Below are positions 26,760 through 36,907 of a DNA stretch of 64,000 nt, one piece after another. The DNA comes from Phytohabitans rumicis (GTDB taxonomy: Bacteria; Actinomycetota; Actinomycetes; Mycobacteriales; Micromonosporaceae), in contig NZ_BLPG01000001.1 in the NCBI RefSeq assembly GCF_011764445.1, positions 4,464,001-4,528,000 on the forward strand. Reading direction: 5' to 3'. The notes beneath the pieces are model-generated. The model made no database searches and was not told where the DNA came from. It saw nothing but the letters and a program-made list of their open reading frames with translations. Position 1 is the stretch's first letter. Every line of letters begins with the position of its first letter. Position numbers and translations under genes: made by a program.

Positions 26760-27341
26760 TTAACGTACGGTGTGTAGTTCAGGTGATTCGTGTCGGTTAT
26801 CCCGGCAGGTTGCGTGCCGCTGCGGCCGATTTGACCGCAATTCGCGCGTCGCGCCGCACCGTGCGGACCGTGCGCCCCAGCGCGCGGCGCCGATTGCCGA
26901 CAAAGTGACTAGTCCGGTAGCGCAGGCCGGGACGCCCCGGGTGTCGACGGCCGCGAAGAGCAGGCCGCCCACCAGTCCGAGGTTCTTGAGGAACTGGACC
27001 TGGTGGACCCGCCGCTCCGCCGGGTCCTCGTACGTCCAGAACGGGTGGCCGGCGAGCGTCGTCGGCACCATCGTGCCGGCCAGGACCGCGGCGGCGGCCC
27101 GGGTGAAGTGGCCGGTCGCGAGCAGCAGCCCGCCCGCCACCTGCATGGCGCCGTTGAGCTGCACGAGGGTGCGCGCCTCGGTGGGGATCCGCGGGTCGAC
27201 GCGTTCCAGCAGCGGTGCGACCCGGTCCGTCACCACCTTGGCCCGCGGGACGAGCTGCTCCGGGTCGGCCAGGGCGCGCGCACCGCTGGCCACGAAGATC
27301 CCGCTGAGCAGGGCGCGCGCGGCGGTGCGTACGGGTCTCAT
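26760..27341 (-). CDS. DoxX family membrane protein
   Basis: 193 residues, four hydrophobic segments, with the DoxX features LLSGIFVASGARAL, LNGAMQVAGGLLLATG and HPFWTYEDPAERRVHQVQFLKNLGLVG spread across about residues 9-125. DoxX proteins are small integral membrane proteins linked to redox processes. The C-terminal 35 residues are Arg-rich and probably cytoplasmic. A hairpin separates it from the AAA ATPase gene upstream. Confidence 0.87.
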   Translation of the reverse strand: MRPVRTAARALLSGIFVASGARALADPEQLVPRAKVVTDRVAPLLERVDPRIPTEARTLVQLNGAMQVAGGLLLATGHFTRAAAAVLAGTMVPTTLAGHPFWTYEDPAERRVHQVQFLKNLGLVGGLLFAAVDTRGVPACATGLVTLSAIGAARWGARSARCGATRELRSNRPQRHATCRDNRHESPELHTVR

Positions 27342-27363
27342 ACGCCCTTCATACCCGCTTGGG

Positions 27364-27399
27364 TCGGCCGTTACCCCACGGTTCGGAGGTAACGGCCGA
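27364..27399. terminator. 12-bp hairpin spanning the stop codon of the AAA ATPase gene
   Basis: TCGGCCGTTACC (27364-27375) and GGTAACGGCCGA (27388-27399) are perfect complements around a 12-base loop. The stop codon of the minus-strand ATPase gene (27371-27373) lies inside the arm, so the hairpin forms in the mRNA 3' end. It is a probable terminator before the DoxX gene. Confidence 0.55.
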
Positions 27400-28585
27400 A
27401 GTGCGGCACGGTGAAGGCCACCGTGCCGCGCTCGCCGGAATAGATCAGGCCCTTCTTGATGAGCGCGTCCCGGGCCGGGGACAGGCTGGCGGGCTTGCGC
27501 CCGAGCGCCTTGGCGACGTCCGCGGTGGGCACGGCGGCGTCGAGGTCGTCGGCGGGCTCGGCGGCCGAGAGCGTCGCCATCGCCCGCATGTACTCCCGCT
27601 CGGCCGGCGTGGCCCGCTCGTACCGGGAGCCGAAGAACCCGACGGCCAGCTCGGCCTCCGCCTCCGGTGCCGCCACGCGTACGTCACCCGCGGTCACCGG
27701 GGAGCGCGGGGCGTGATCCCAGGTGGCCTTCCCGTACGCCTGCACGAAGTAGGGGTAGCCACCCGACTTCTCGTAGAGCAGGTCGAGCGCCTTCTGCTCG
27801 TACTCGACGTCCTCGCGGCCCGCCGGCGCGCCGAGCGCCTGGTCGGCGGAGAGGCGGTCGAGCCGGTCGATCCGCTGATAGCGGAAGAGCCTTTCGGAGT
27901 ACGACTTGGCGGCCGAGAGCACGGCCGGCAGGTGCGGCAGGCCGGCGCCCACCACGATGAGCGGTGCGCCCAGCTGGGAAAGCTCGTGGCAGGCGGCGCA
28001 GAGCGCGGAGACGTCCTCCGGGCCGAGGTCCTGCATCTCGTCGATGAAGAGCGCTATGCCGGTGCCGACGTCGGTCGCCACGCTGGCCGCGTCGGTGAAG
28101 AGCTCGACCAGGTCGATCTCGATGTCGCCGGAGTCGGCCCGGCCGGCGCGGGCGGGCGCGTCGATGCCCGGCTGCCAGCGGTCGCGCAGCTTGGCGTTCG
28201 CGGCGTTGGCGCGCATGGCGAACGCCTTGAGCACGCCGAGGAACTCGTCGATGCGGTCGGGCGCCCGGTGGTGCGGGGCCAGCTCCCGGACGGCCATGTG
28301 CAGGGCGGCGCTGACCGGCCGGCGCAGCGACTGGTCCGGCCGTGCCTCGATCTTGCCGGTGCCCCACAGCCGGCCGATCGCCTGCGAGCGGAGCGTGTTG
28401 AGCAGCACCGTCTTGCCGACGCCGCGCAGACCGGTGAGCATCAGGCTGCGCTCGGGGCGGCCGCGGGCCACCCGTTCGAGCACGACGTCGAAGACCTCCA
28501 GCTCGCGGTCGCGACCGGCGAGCTCGGGCGGGCGCTGACCGGCGCCCGGCGCGTACGGGTTCCGAACCGGATCCACGTATCGCAC
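27371..28585 (-). CDS. Orc1/Cdc6-like AAA ATPase
   Basis: 404 residues. Walker A is GLRGVGKT (about residues 52-59) and Walker B is LFIDEMQD (about 177-184), within an AAA fold followed by a winged-helix-like C-terminus (VAKALGRKPASLSPARDALIKKG). Such stand-alone ATPases are common in actinobacteria and resemble the Orc1/Cdc6 and STAND groups; the cellular role is unknown. GTG 28585 is chosen. No partner gene is adjacent that would mark it as part of a defence module. Confidence 0.82.
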   Translation of the reverse strand: MRYVDPVRNPYAPGAGQRPPELAGRDRELEVFDVVLERVARGRPERSLMLTGLRGVGKTVLLNTLRSQAIGRLWGTGKIEARPDQSLRRPVSAALHMAVRELAPHHRAPDRIDEFLGVLKAFAMRANAANAKLRDRWQPGIDAPARAGRADSGDIEIDLVELFTDAASVATDVGTGIALFIDEMQDLGPEDVSALCAACHELSQLGAPLIVVGAGLPHLPAVLSAAKSYSERLFRYQRIDRLDRLSADQALGAPAGREDVEYEQKALDLLYEKSGGYPYFVQAYGKATWDHAPRSPVTAGDVRVAAPEAEAELAVGFFGSRYERATPAEREYMRAMATLSAAEPADDLDAAVPTADVAKALGRKPASLSPARDALIKKGLIYSGERGTVAFTVPHFGRYLRTVG

Positions 28586-28679
28586 CGTATCGGGTTATCT
28601 ACCGTGAACCCTAGATTGACGTATAGGCGTGTCGAGGTCGTCGAAATCTAGCTCTGGCCCTAGAAAGCGGTATACGGAC

Positions 28680-29480
28680 CTATCGCTGCTTGAGGCACAG
28701 GACGAAGTCGAGCGGGTTGAGCTCGCTGTCGAAGAAGTAGTGGAACTGGTACTCCTTGACGGACTTGCACTTGGCCTCGTAGTCGATGGTCCCGTCGAAG
28801 CGGGCCACTACCTCGAACGTCTTCGGGGCGCACTCCACGATCTTCAGGGCGGGCTTCTGGTTGGAGCCCTCGTTGACGACGCACTGGCCGGCCTTCACGA
28901 AGCGGGCATCCGTCGACGAGCCCGGCGCGGGAGAGGCGGACGCGCCCGCCGGGTCGGAAGCGGCGGCGCTCGGGTCATCGGTCGTCGCCGGCTCCGAGGT
29001 GCTCTGCGCAACCTGGTTGTTGTTGCCGTCGTCGTCGGAGCCGCCGAGCTTGACCACCGCCGCCGCCGCGCCGCCCACCACCAGGACGGCCAGGACGGCG
29101 ATCACCGTGATGAGTACGCCGTTGCCGCGCTTGCGGGGCGGCGGCGCCGTCGGCTGGCTCCACACCTGATCGGGCGCCATCGGCTGGGCGTACCCCGGCT
29201 CGTACTGCCTGGTCGCCCCGTACGCCGGGCCCGGCGGGTAGCCCTGGTCGCGATATCCGCCCTGGTCGTAGCCGGGTCCGCCCTGGTCATAGCCGGGGTA
29301 ATAGCCGGCGTCGCCGGTCGGCGACCCGGGACCGCCGGGCGGCGAGGACGACGGCTGACCGCCCCAGGGATCCGCTTGCTGGCCACCCCAGGGGTCGGAC
29401 GGCTGCCCATACGGCTCCTGCGGCTGCCGCCCGGGCCAAGGCTCCTGCGGCGGGCCCGGATACGGACCGTAGTTAGACAT
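28680..29480 (-). CDS. Single-pass membrane protein with Pro/Gly/Tyr-rich N-terminus (LppU/SCO3897-like)
   Basis: 266 residues. Residues 1-115 are a low-complexity cytoplasmic segment with YPGYDQGG-type repeats. One transmembrane helix follows (about 121-142), then a Ser/Asp/Pro spacer and an extracytoplasmic domain (about 190-266) with four cysteines, VVNEGSNQKPALKIVEC and a C-terminal FVLCLKQR. The layout matches the LppU/SCO3897 type of actinobacterial surface protein, whose function is unknown. Confidence 0.72.
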   Translation of the reverse strand: MSNYGPYPGPPQEPWPGRQPQEPYGQPSDPWGGQQADPWGGQPSSSPPGGPGSPTGDAGYYPGYDQGGPGYDQGGYRDQGYPPGPAYGATRQYEPGYAQPMAPDQVWSQPTAPPPRKRGNGVLITVIAVLAVLVVGGAAAAVVKLGGSDDDGNNNQVAQSTSEPATTDDPSAAASDPAGASASPAPGSSTDARFVKAGQCVVNEGSNQKPALKIVECAPKTFEVVARFDGTIDYEAKCKSVKEYQFHYFFDSELNPLDFVLCLKQR

Positions 29481-29575
29481 GTGAACCGACCCCTTCTAAA
29501 CTGCGACGCTCACGTCACCGTAGCGTGGTGACCCGGCCCGTTGACCTCCCGGAACCGCGCCAATTCTCGGATAGC

Positions 29576-30292
29576 ATGCTGCCGCATGTCCGCCCCACCA
29601 TCGCCACCTGCGCCGTCCTGGGCGCGGTCGTCGGATGGCTGACTCCGGTCACCGCGTACCGGCTCTCGGTGGAGTACGGATCGCCGCCCCGGTCGACCTG
29701 TGGCGACTGCGCGGGCCCGCTGCCCATCGCCGGACGGTGCCCCGGCTGCCGCGCCGTACTCGGGCCGACGGCCTGGCTGACCGTCCCGGTGGGAGCGCTG
29801 GCGTTCGCCCTGATCGCCTCGGCCTTGGGACCGGCGCCGGAACTGCCCGCGTACCTCGGCGTGGCCGGCGTCGGCGTGCTGCTCGCCTTCATCGACCTGG
29901 CCTGCCTGCGGCTGCCCGACCCGCTGGTCGGCGCCGCCACCATCCTGGGCGTGGCCCCGCTGCTGCTGGTCGCGGCGCTGGACGGCACAGCCGGGCCGCT
30001 CGGCCGGGCGGCGCTGGCCGCGCTCCTGATGGCCGGCATCTACCTGGTGCTCGCGCTCGTCCCCGGGGCCGGGCTCGGCCTGGGCGACGTCAAGCTGTCC
30101 GGCGTGCTCGGCTTCACGCTCGGCTGGCTCGGCTGGCCCGCCGTCCTGCTCGGCCTGGTGCTGCCACACCTGCTCAACGGGCCGATCGCGCTGGTGCTGT
30201 TGCTGTCCGGCCGGGCGGGCCGCCGCACCGACCTGCCGCTGGGGCCCGCCCTGTTGGCGGGCTGGCTGCTGGCCGTGGTGGTTACCGCCTGA
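29576..30292 (+). CDS. Prepilin peptidase (type IV leader peptidase, A24 family)
   Basis: 238 residues, about seven membrane segments. The two catalytic aspartates sit in AFIDLACLRLPD and GLGLGDVKL, as in A24 aspartyl proteases. A CGDC...CPGC zinc-binding loop lies near the N-terminus. It should cleave the Flp prepilin encoded about 320 bases downstream. ATG 29576 is chosen because hydrophobic TM1 follows directly; GTG 29525 gives 17 more polar residues. Confidence 0.9.
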   Translation: MLPHVRPTIATCAVLGAVVGWLTPVTAYRLSVEYGSPPRSTCGDCAGPLPIAGRCPGCRAVLGPTAWLTVPVGALAFALIASALGPAPELPAYLGVAGVGVLLAFIDLACLRLPDPLVGAATILGVAPLLLVAALDGTAGPLGRAALAALLMAGIYLVLALVPGAGLGLGDVKLSGVLGFTLGWLGWPAVLLGLVLPHLLNGPIALVLLLSGRAGRRTDLPLGPALLAGWLLAVVVTA

Positions 30293-30352
30293 AATAACGC
30301 TAAACCTTCGATCAGGTATCTGACACGACCGAGATACGAAGCCAACCGGTGC

Positions 30353-30388
30353 ATCCGGGCTGGCCGGAAAGCCAGCGCCCAGCCGGAT
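30353..30388 (+). terminator. Two-tier hairpin between the prepilin peptidase and flp genes
   Basis: Outer stem ATCCGG (30353-30358) / CCGGAT (30383-30388) encloses an inner stem GCTGGC/GCCAGC with loop CGGAAA and a 3' bulge. T-rich sequence follows. It may terminate the peptidase transcript. It lies in a 317-base gap that otherwise holds the presumed flp promoter and leader. Confidence 0.4.
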
Positions 30389-30408
30389 TTCGTCCTTCTT
30401 GGACCGTC

Positions 30409-30437
30409 TTGACCTAGGCCATTTGGAGGATTAGCTG
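30409..30437 (+). promoter_or_regulatory. Candidate sigma-70-type promoter for the flp/tad operon
   Basis: TTGACC (30409-30414) is followed after 17 bases by TAGCTG (30432-30437). This would start a leader of roughly 170 bases before flp. It is read by eye only; the -10 element is imperfect. Confidence 0.35.
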
Positions 30438-30609
30438 TCGTCCCAGGATGTCATCCCCGGAGGACACGGCGCGGCGATCGGTGCCGGCTGGGCGCCGCTC
30501 GCCTGACTGGTGCGTGAGCAGGGGCGATAGGCAGGCTTCCATCGCGGCCATCCGGCCGCCACAGGCGTTGGCACCGCGTGGCGCGGCGCACGAAAGGGGC
30601 CTATTTAAA

Positions 30610-30798
30610 ATGATCAAGCTGATCACCTCGACCAAGAACCGGATCAAGGCGCTGGCCGCGCGGCCGGACCGCGGCGCGACGGCGGCCGAGTACGCGTTGA
30701 TCATCCTCCTGGTGACGGGGGCGATCGTCGCCGGCGTGACAGCCCTCGGCGTGAACATCGCCGCCGCTTTCAACAACATCGCCGGCCAGATCGTCTAG
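30610..30798 (+). CDS. flp: Flp-type pilin
   Basis: 62 residues: a short basic leader, then the processing and assembly motif RGATAAEYALIILLV. Cleavage is expected after Gly, with Glu at +5 and Tyr at +6 of the mature protein, as in Flp/Fap pilins. The rest is one hydrophobic helix and a short tail ending AGQIV. ATG 30610 has AAAGGGG about 11 bases upstream. It is the major subunit of the Tad pilus built by the genes downstream. Confidence 0.93.
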   Translation: MIKLITSTKNRIKALAARPDRGATAAEYALIILLVTGAIVAGVTALGVNIAAAFNNIAGQIV

Positions 30799-30839
30799 TC
30801 CTTCTCCCGGACGCTCGCGCTGGTGGAAAGAGGTTCGGC

Positions 30840-31234
30840 GTGGCGCGACGGCGAAACACGCGGCGGGATCGTGGTGCGACCGCGGTCGAGGCCGCACTGG
30901 TCCTGCCAATTGTTCTGATGGTCGTCTTCGGCATCATCGACTTCGGGCGGCTGCTCAACGCACAGATCGTCGTCAGCCAGGCGGCGCGCGAAGGCGCACG
31001 TGCGGAGGCCGTCGGCGGGAATCCGGTCGCCCGCGCCACCGATGCCGCCGGCAGCCTCGGCCCCGTGGCCGTGGGGGTCGGGGCGGCCTGCCCGGCCAAT
31101 CCCGGTGCGAACGCGGCGGCCAGCGTCACCGTCACCTTCACCTTCCAGTTCATCACGCCGGTGGTGGCGCTGGCGGACCTGGTCGCGGGCCCCATCAACG
31201 TGGATGCCAGGGGGTCATGCCGTGCCGCGGATGA
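30840..31234 (+). CDS. tadE: TadE-like minor pilin, frameshifted at its 3' end
   Basis: About 131 residues: basic start, RGATAVEAALVLPIVLMVVF (TadE N-terminal helix with Glu), DFGRLLNAQIVVSQAAREGAR, and a C-terminal ITPVV...INVDARG. As given, the frame runs on after DARGS into a 37-residue unrelated tail overlapping the next gene. Adding one G to the 5-G run at 31210-31214 gives DARGVMPCRG and a stop at 31232-31234. That is the usual TadE ending, and it creates an ATGA overlap with the next gene. GTG 30840 is the start. Confidence 0.88.
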
Positions 31235-32415
31235 CCCTGCTGCGCCGGCTCGGCGGCGCCCCGGGCGACCGGGGCGCCGTTGCCGCGCTGGTGGCGGTGC
31301 TGCTCAGCGGCAACGTCCTGCTCGGCATGGCGGCGCTCACCATTGACGTCGGGTTGCTCTACGCCGAACGTGAGGAACTCCAGAGCGGCGCGGACGCCGC
31401 CGCGGTGGCCGTGGCGAAGGCATGCGTCAACGGCAACAACGTCACCTGCCGCGCCGCCACGGTGGCGGGCCTGGCCAGCAGCTTCGCCAACCAGAACGCC
31501 AGCGACGGCGTGTCGAACGCGACCCTGTGCGGCCGCGTGCCCACGCTGCCCTCCGGGTCCGGCAACCTGCTTCCGCCCTGCGGCGCCCCTGGTGGCGGGC
31601 TGTCGAGCTGCATCGGCGCACCTCCTCCGGCGCCGCAGCCGTTCGTCGAGGTACGCACGGACACGCAGACTGCTGGCGGGGGCACGATCCTGCCGTACGC
31701 GTTCGCCCAGACCGTCGTCGGCGCCCCCGGCTCCGACGTGGGCGCCTGCTCGCGGGTGAGCTGGGGCCCGGTCGACGAGGTCGACAGCGGCGACACGCTG
31801 GGCATCGCCATCTCCCGCCGCGAGTTCGACGCGGTGTACAGCAGGACGGGCCTGGAGCCCTGGCCGGATGGCGGGCACCGCGCTCGGCGTTCGAGCGAGG
31901 TGACGCTGCTGTTCCGCCAGCCGCGCTGTCCCGGAGGCGGTGGTGGTGGCGGTGGCGCGTGTGGCGGCCCGCGCGGCGGCTTCGGCTTCTTGACGAACGG
32001 CTTGTGCCGCCCCGCACTCGACGTCGGCGACGGCGAGATGGGTTACCGGCTGCCAACCGATCCACGTGTCAGGCCGAGGGTGCCGAACGGCTGCGGCAAC
32101 CGGATCGCGAACCTGCACGACAACCTGACCCCCATCGCCGTGCCGCTCTTCAACAGCACGACGACCAGAGACTTCATCGTCGCTGGCATCGCCGTCTTCG
32201 TGGTGACGGGATGGTTCGCCACCGATGAATGGCGGAGTCCGCCCAACCCGCCCAGGCACTCATCAGACCTCACCGGCGCCGCCGGGTGTCCAGGCTCCGA
32301 TCCCCGGCGCTTCTGCATCTACGGCTACTTCACCACCCGCGTCTTCGACGCCGGCGACCGGGCGACGCTGGGCGATCCCCACTTCGGCGCCGTCCACGTC
32401 CGGACCATCGGCTAA
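31231..32415 (+). CDS. TadG-like pilus-assembly protein
   Basis: 394 residues. The N-terminus DRGAVAALVAVLLSG...LTIDVGLLYAEREELQSGADAAALA-like pattern is characteristic of TadG/TadE-class putative Flp pilus-assembly proteins: one helix followed by a signature around the ADA region. The large extracytoplasmic part is Cys/Gly-rich, with a run of eight glycines near 31935-31960. ATG 31231 is chosen; it overlaps the corrected tadE stop by four bases. Confidence 0.85.
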   Translation: MTLLRRLGGAPGDRGAVAALVAVLLSGNVLLGMAALTIDVGLLYAEREELQSGADAAAVAVAKACVNGNNVTCRAATVAGLASSFANQNASDGVSNATLCGRVPTLPSGSGNLLPPCGAPGGGLSSCIGAPPPAPQPFVEVRTDTQTAGGGTILPYAFAQTVVGAPGSDVGACSRVSWGPVDEVDSGDTLGIAISRREFDAVYSRTGLEPWPDGGHRARRSSEVTLLFRQPRCPGGGGGGGGACGGPRGGFGFLTNGLCRPALDVGDGEMGYRLPTDPRVRPRVPNGCGNRIANLHDNLTPIAVPLFNSTTTRDFIVAGIAVFVVTGWFATDEWRSPPNPPRHSSDLTGAAGCPGSDPRRFCIYGYFTTRVFDAGDRATLGDPHFGAVHVRTIG

Positions 32416-32442
32416 ACCACATTCCAGAACGGACCGCACGCC

Positions 32443-33234
32443 ATGACCCGTCGCATCCTCGCCGTCTTCCTCGCGATCGTGCTCGCCGTGCTGGGCACCG
32501 CGGCGGTGCTCTTCTATGTCAGCCGGGCCGACGACAGAGCCGTCGCCGACGCCAGCCCGGTCGAGGTGCTCGTGGCGAAACAGCGGATCCCCGCCGGTAC
32601 GACGGGTGAGAACGTCCGGAAGAAAGACCTGGTCGAGCCGATGCGGATGCCGCTGGGCAGCCTTCCGGAGGACGAGGTGCTCACCGAGGTCCCCACCGAG
32701 GTGGACAAGCTGGTGCTCACCTCCGACCTGCAGCCGGGCCAACTATTGCTGCGCCGCATGTTCAGCGAGTCCACGCGGACCTCCGGGGGCCTCGCGATCC
32801 CCGAGGGCAAGCTGGCCGTCAGCTTCGAGGCCACCATGGCCGAGCAGGTCGCCGGCTTCGTGCGGCCGGGCTCGCAGGTGGCGCTCTTCGTCACGTACCG
32901 GATCGTGCCGGATACCAAGGTGAAGTCGGTGGGTCGGGATACCGGCGATGATCCACAGGGCACGTCGGTGCTGCTGTCCAAGGCGGAGGTGATCGCGGTG
33001 GGCACGTACGGCGGCGACGGGGAAACGACGGTTACGCCGCTGGACGAGGAAACCCAGGAGGACTCGGACAACGACCGGCAGACCGTCGTGCTCGTGACCG
33101 TCGCGGCCACCGACGTCGAGGCGGCGAAGATCATCCACGCGGCCGAGGGTGACGCCATCTACCTGGCGCTCCTCTCGGATAGCTCCGAGGTCAAGCCCGG
33201 TACGGGCGTCGACAGCTACAACTTCTTGCGGTGA
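32443..33234 (+). CDS. cpaB: Flp pilus assembly protein CpaB/RcpC
   Basis: 263 residues. An N-terminal membrane helix (about 5-27) is followed by an SAF domain, EVLVAKQRIPAGTTGENVRKKDL, and the CpaB/RcpC domain (AIPEGKLAVSFEATMAEQVAGFVRPGSQVALFVTY region, about residues 120-165). The periplasmic/extracytoplasmic protein is thought to stabilise the pilus secretion channel. ATG 32443; it lies between the TadG-like and tadZ genes. Confidence 0.9.
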   Translation: MTRRILAVFLAIVLAVLGTAAVLFYVSRADDRAVADASPVEVLVAKQRIPAGTTGENVRKKDLVEPMRMPLGSLPEDEVLTEVPTEVDKLVLTSDLQPGQLLLRRMFSESTRTSGGLAIPEGKLAVSFEATMAEQVAGFVRPGSQVALFVTYRIVPDTKVKSVGRDTGDDPQGTSVLLSKAEVIAVGTYGGDGETTVTPLDEETQEDSDNDRQTVVLVTVAATDVEAAKIIHAAEGDAIYLALLSDSSEVKPGTGVDSYNFLR

Positions 33235-33241
33235 TCCGGCG

Positions 33242-34411
33242 ATGACCATCCTGTACGAACCGTCGCGCCAGGTGGCGCAGCACTTCGCCATGCTCATCGG
33301 CGGCGACGTGCGCACGGCCGGCAGTCTCGACGAGACGCACATGCTGCTGGATGAGGACCCGGATGAGCAGTTGGTGCTCTTCGGCCCCAACACGCCGCTG
33401 ATGGAGGCGGTCGGCCTCGCGGCTCGGTTCCGGCTGGCCCGGCCGGCGCTCGGTGTGGTGCTGCTGCGCCATTCGCTCGAGGTCAACGTGCTCGCCGACG
33501 CCATCCGGTCCGGTGTGCGCGAGGTCGCGGACGTCAACGACCCGACCAGCATCCTCGCGGCCTGCGCCCGCTCGCAGGACCTGTCCCGGCGGCTCACCGG
33601 CGGGAGCCGGGCCGGCGCCGAGCCGGCCGCGGACGGCCGCGTCGTCACGGTCTACAGCGCCAAAGGCGGCTGCGGAAAGACGATGATCGCCACGAACCTG
33701 GCGATCGCGTTGGCCAGCGGCGGGGCGAAGCGGGTCTGCCTCATCGACCTGGACCTGACCCTCGGCGACGTGGCGCTGATGCTGCAACTGCAACCGGAGC
33801 GGACGATCGCGGACGCCGTCCCGGTCGCGGACCGGATCGACGAGACCGGCCTGCGCACGATGGTGACGCCGTTCTGCCCGGGGGTGGACGCCCTACTGGC
33901 GCCCGTGGTGCCGACCGTTGCCGAACAGATCAACCGGGAACTTGTCACGGAGATCCTCTATCTGGCCCGCAGCATGTACGACTACGTCGTGATCGACACG
34001 CCGCCGGTGTTCAGCGAGCACGTGCTGGCCGCGCTCGACTCGTCCCACCAGTACCTGCTGGTCGCCACGCCGGCGGTGACCGCGATGAAGAACCTCCGCA
34101 TCCTGCTGGACACCTTCGACGTCCTGGACTATCGCAAGGAGAACAGGCTGGTCGTGCTCAACCGGGCCGACCCGCGGCTCGGGGTGACGCCCGCCGACAT
34201 CGAACGGGTGCTGCGCATCCCGATCAGCAACCACATCCCGATGAGCCGGGACGTATCCATATCGATCAACCGGGGTGTGCCGATCGTGCTCGACTCACCC
34301 ACCCACGCCGTGAGCGAGGCGATCCGCGAGGTGGCCAGCAAGCGCATCGGGGCCGAGATGGCCTCGCCCAAGGGTCTGAAGTCCATGCTGTCCCGGCGGG
34401 CGAAGAGGTGA
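33242..34411 (+). CDS. tadZ: Pilus localisation ATPase TadZ/CpaE
   Basis: 389 residues. A receiver-like N-terminal domain (about 1-125) precedes a ParA/MinD-type ATPase with deviant Walker A SAKGGCGKT (about 139-147), switch DLDLTLGDV and DYVVIDTPP. CpaE/TadZ proteins mark the cell position at which the Tad machine assembles. ATG 33242 lies seven bases after cpaB, within the tight tad run. Confidence 0.92.
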   Translation: MTILYEPSRQVAQHFAMLIGGDVRTAGSLDETHMLLDEDPDEQLVLFGPNTPLMEAVGLAARFRLARPALGVVLLRHSLEVNVLADAIRSGVREVADVNDPTSILAACARSQDLSRRLTGGSRAGAEPAADGRVVTVYSAKGGCGKTMIATNLAIALASGGAKRVCLIDLDLTLGDVALMLQLQPERTIADAVPVADRIDETGLRTMVTPFCPGVDALLAPVVPTVAEQINRELVTEILYLARSMYDYVVIDTPPVFSEHVLAALDSSHQYLLVATPAVTAMKNLRILLDTFDVLDYRKENRLVVLNRADPRLGVTPADIERVLRIPISNHIPMSRDVSISINRGVPIVLDSPTHAVSEAIREVASKRIGAEMASPKGLKSMLSRRAKR

Positions 34412-34417
34412 TCTGCG

Positions 34418-35910
<1,493 letters not shown>

Positions 35911-35914
<4 letters not shown>

Positions 35915-36906
35915 ACGGGCTCGACGACATCCCACCGGAACTGCTCTACCTGGGCGTCGCGGTGGTCGTGTTCATCGCGCTGGTGACGCTGTTCCTGATC
36001 ATCTTCGCGCCCCTGTTCGGCGGTGTGGAGCGGCGGCGCCGGCTCGCCCAGATCGACCTGTACGCCCGGACCGCCCGTGGCGAGGCGCCGCCGCCGGCTC
36101 AGGCGGGTGGCGCCCTGGCCCAGGGCGCACTCGCGGTCACCGAGCGGGTGGTACGCCGGGGCGGCTGGGAGGATCGGTTCGCGGCCCAACTCGACCGCGC
36201 GGGGATGAGCTGGCGCCCCCAGGAATGGGTGCTGCTGCGCGTCGGCATCGCGGTCGGCCTGGCCGTGCTGCTCGCCATCCCGCTCAAGCTGGTCGGGGTG
36301 GCGCTCGGCCTGATCATGGGCTGGTTGGTCACCGCCGTCTACCACCGCCGCCGGGCCCGGAGGCGGCTGGAGAAGTTCGCCTCCCTGCTGCCCGACGCGC
36401 TCCGGTTGGTGATCGGCTCGTTGCGTTCCGGGTTCTCGCTGCCGCAGGCGCTGGACGCCATGGTCAAGGAGGTGCCGGAGCCGGTCGCCACCGAGTTCAG
36501 CCGGGCCATGACCCAGGTCCGGCTCGGCATGGACCTGGAAGAGGCGCTCGACCGGCTGGCCCGCCGGGTCCGCAACCGAGACCTGGCCTGGACCGTCATG
36601 GCCATCCGGGTGCAACGGGAGGTCGGCGGCAACCTTGCCGAGGTGCTGTCCACCACCGTCGCGACGATCCGGGAGCGGGAGGCCCTGCGCGGCCACGTCC
36701 GATCGCTGTCCGCCGAGGGCCGGTTCTCCGCGATGGTCCTGCTGGCGCTGCCGGGCATCGCAGCGCTGGTCATGTTCGCCGTACGGCGGGACTACATCTC
36801 TCCGCTGTGGACGGATCCGCGCGGCGTCGTGCTCCTGGTCGTGTGCATCGGCCTGCTCGGGCTGGGCGCTTTCTGGCTCAGTCGACTGGTGCGGGTGGAG
36901 GTCTAG
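35911..36906 (+). CDS. tadB: Pilus platform protein TadB
   Basis: 331 residues with two N-terminal membrane segments (about 10-32 and 110-145), a cytoplasmic T2SSF domain containing LPDALRLVIGSLRSGFSLPQAL, and two C-terminal membrane helices. It pairs with TadC to form the inner-membrane platform driven by TadA. ATG 35911 overlaps tadA. Confidence 0.94.
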
Positions 36907-36907
36907 C

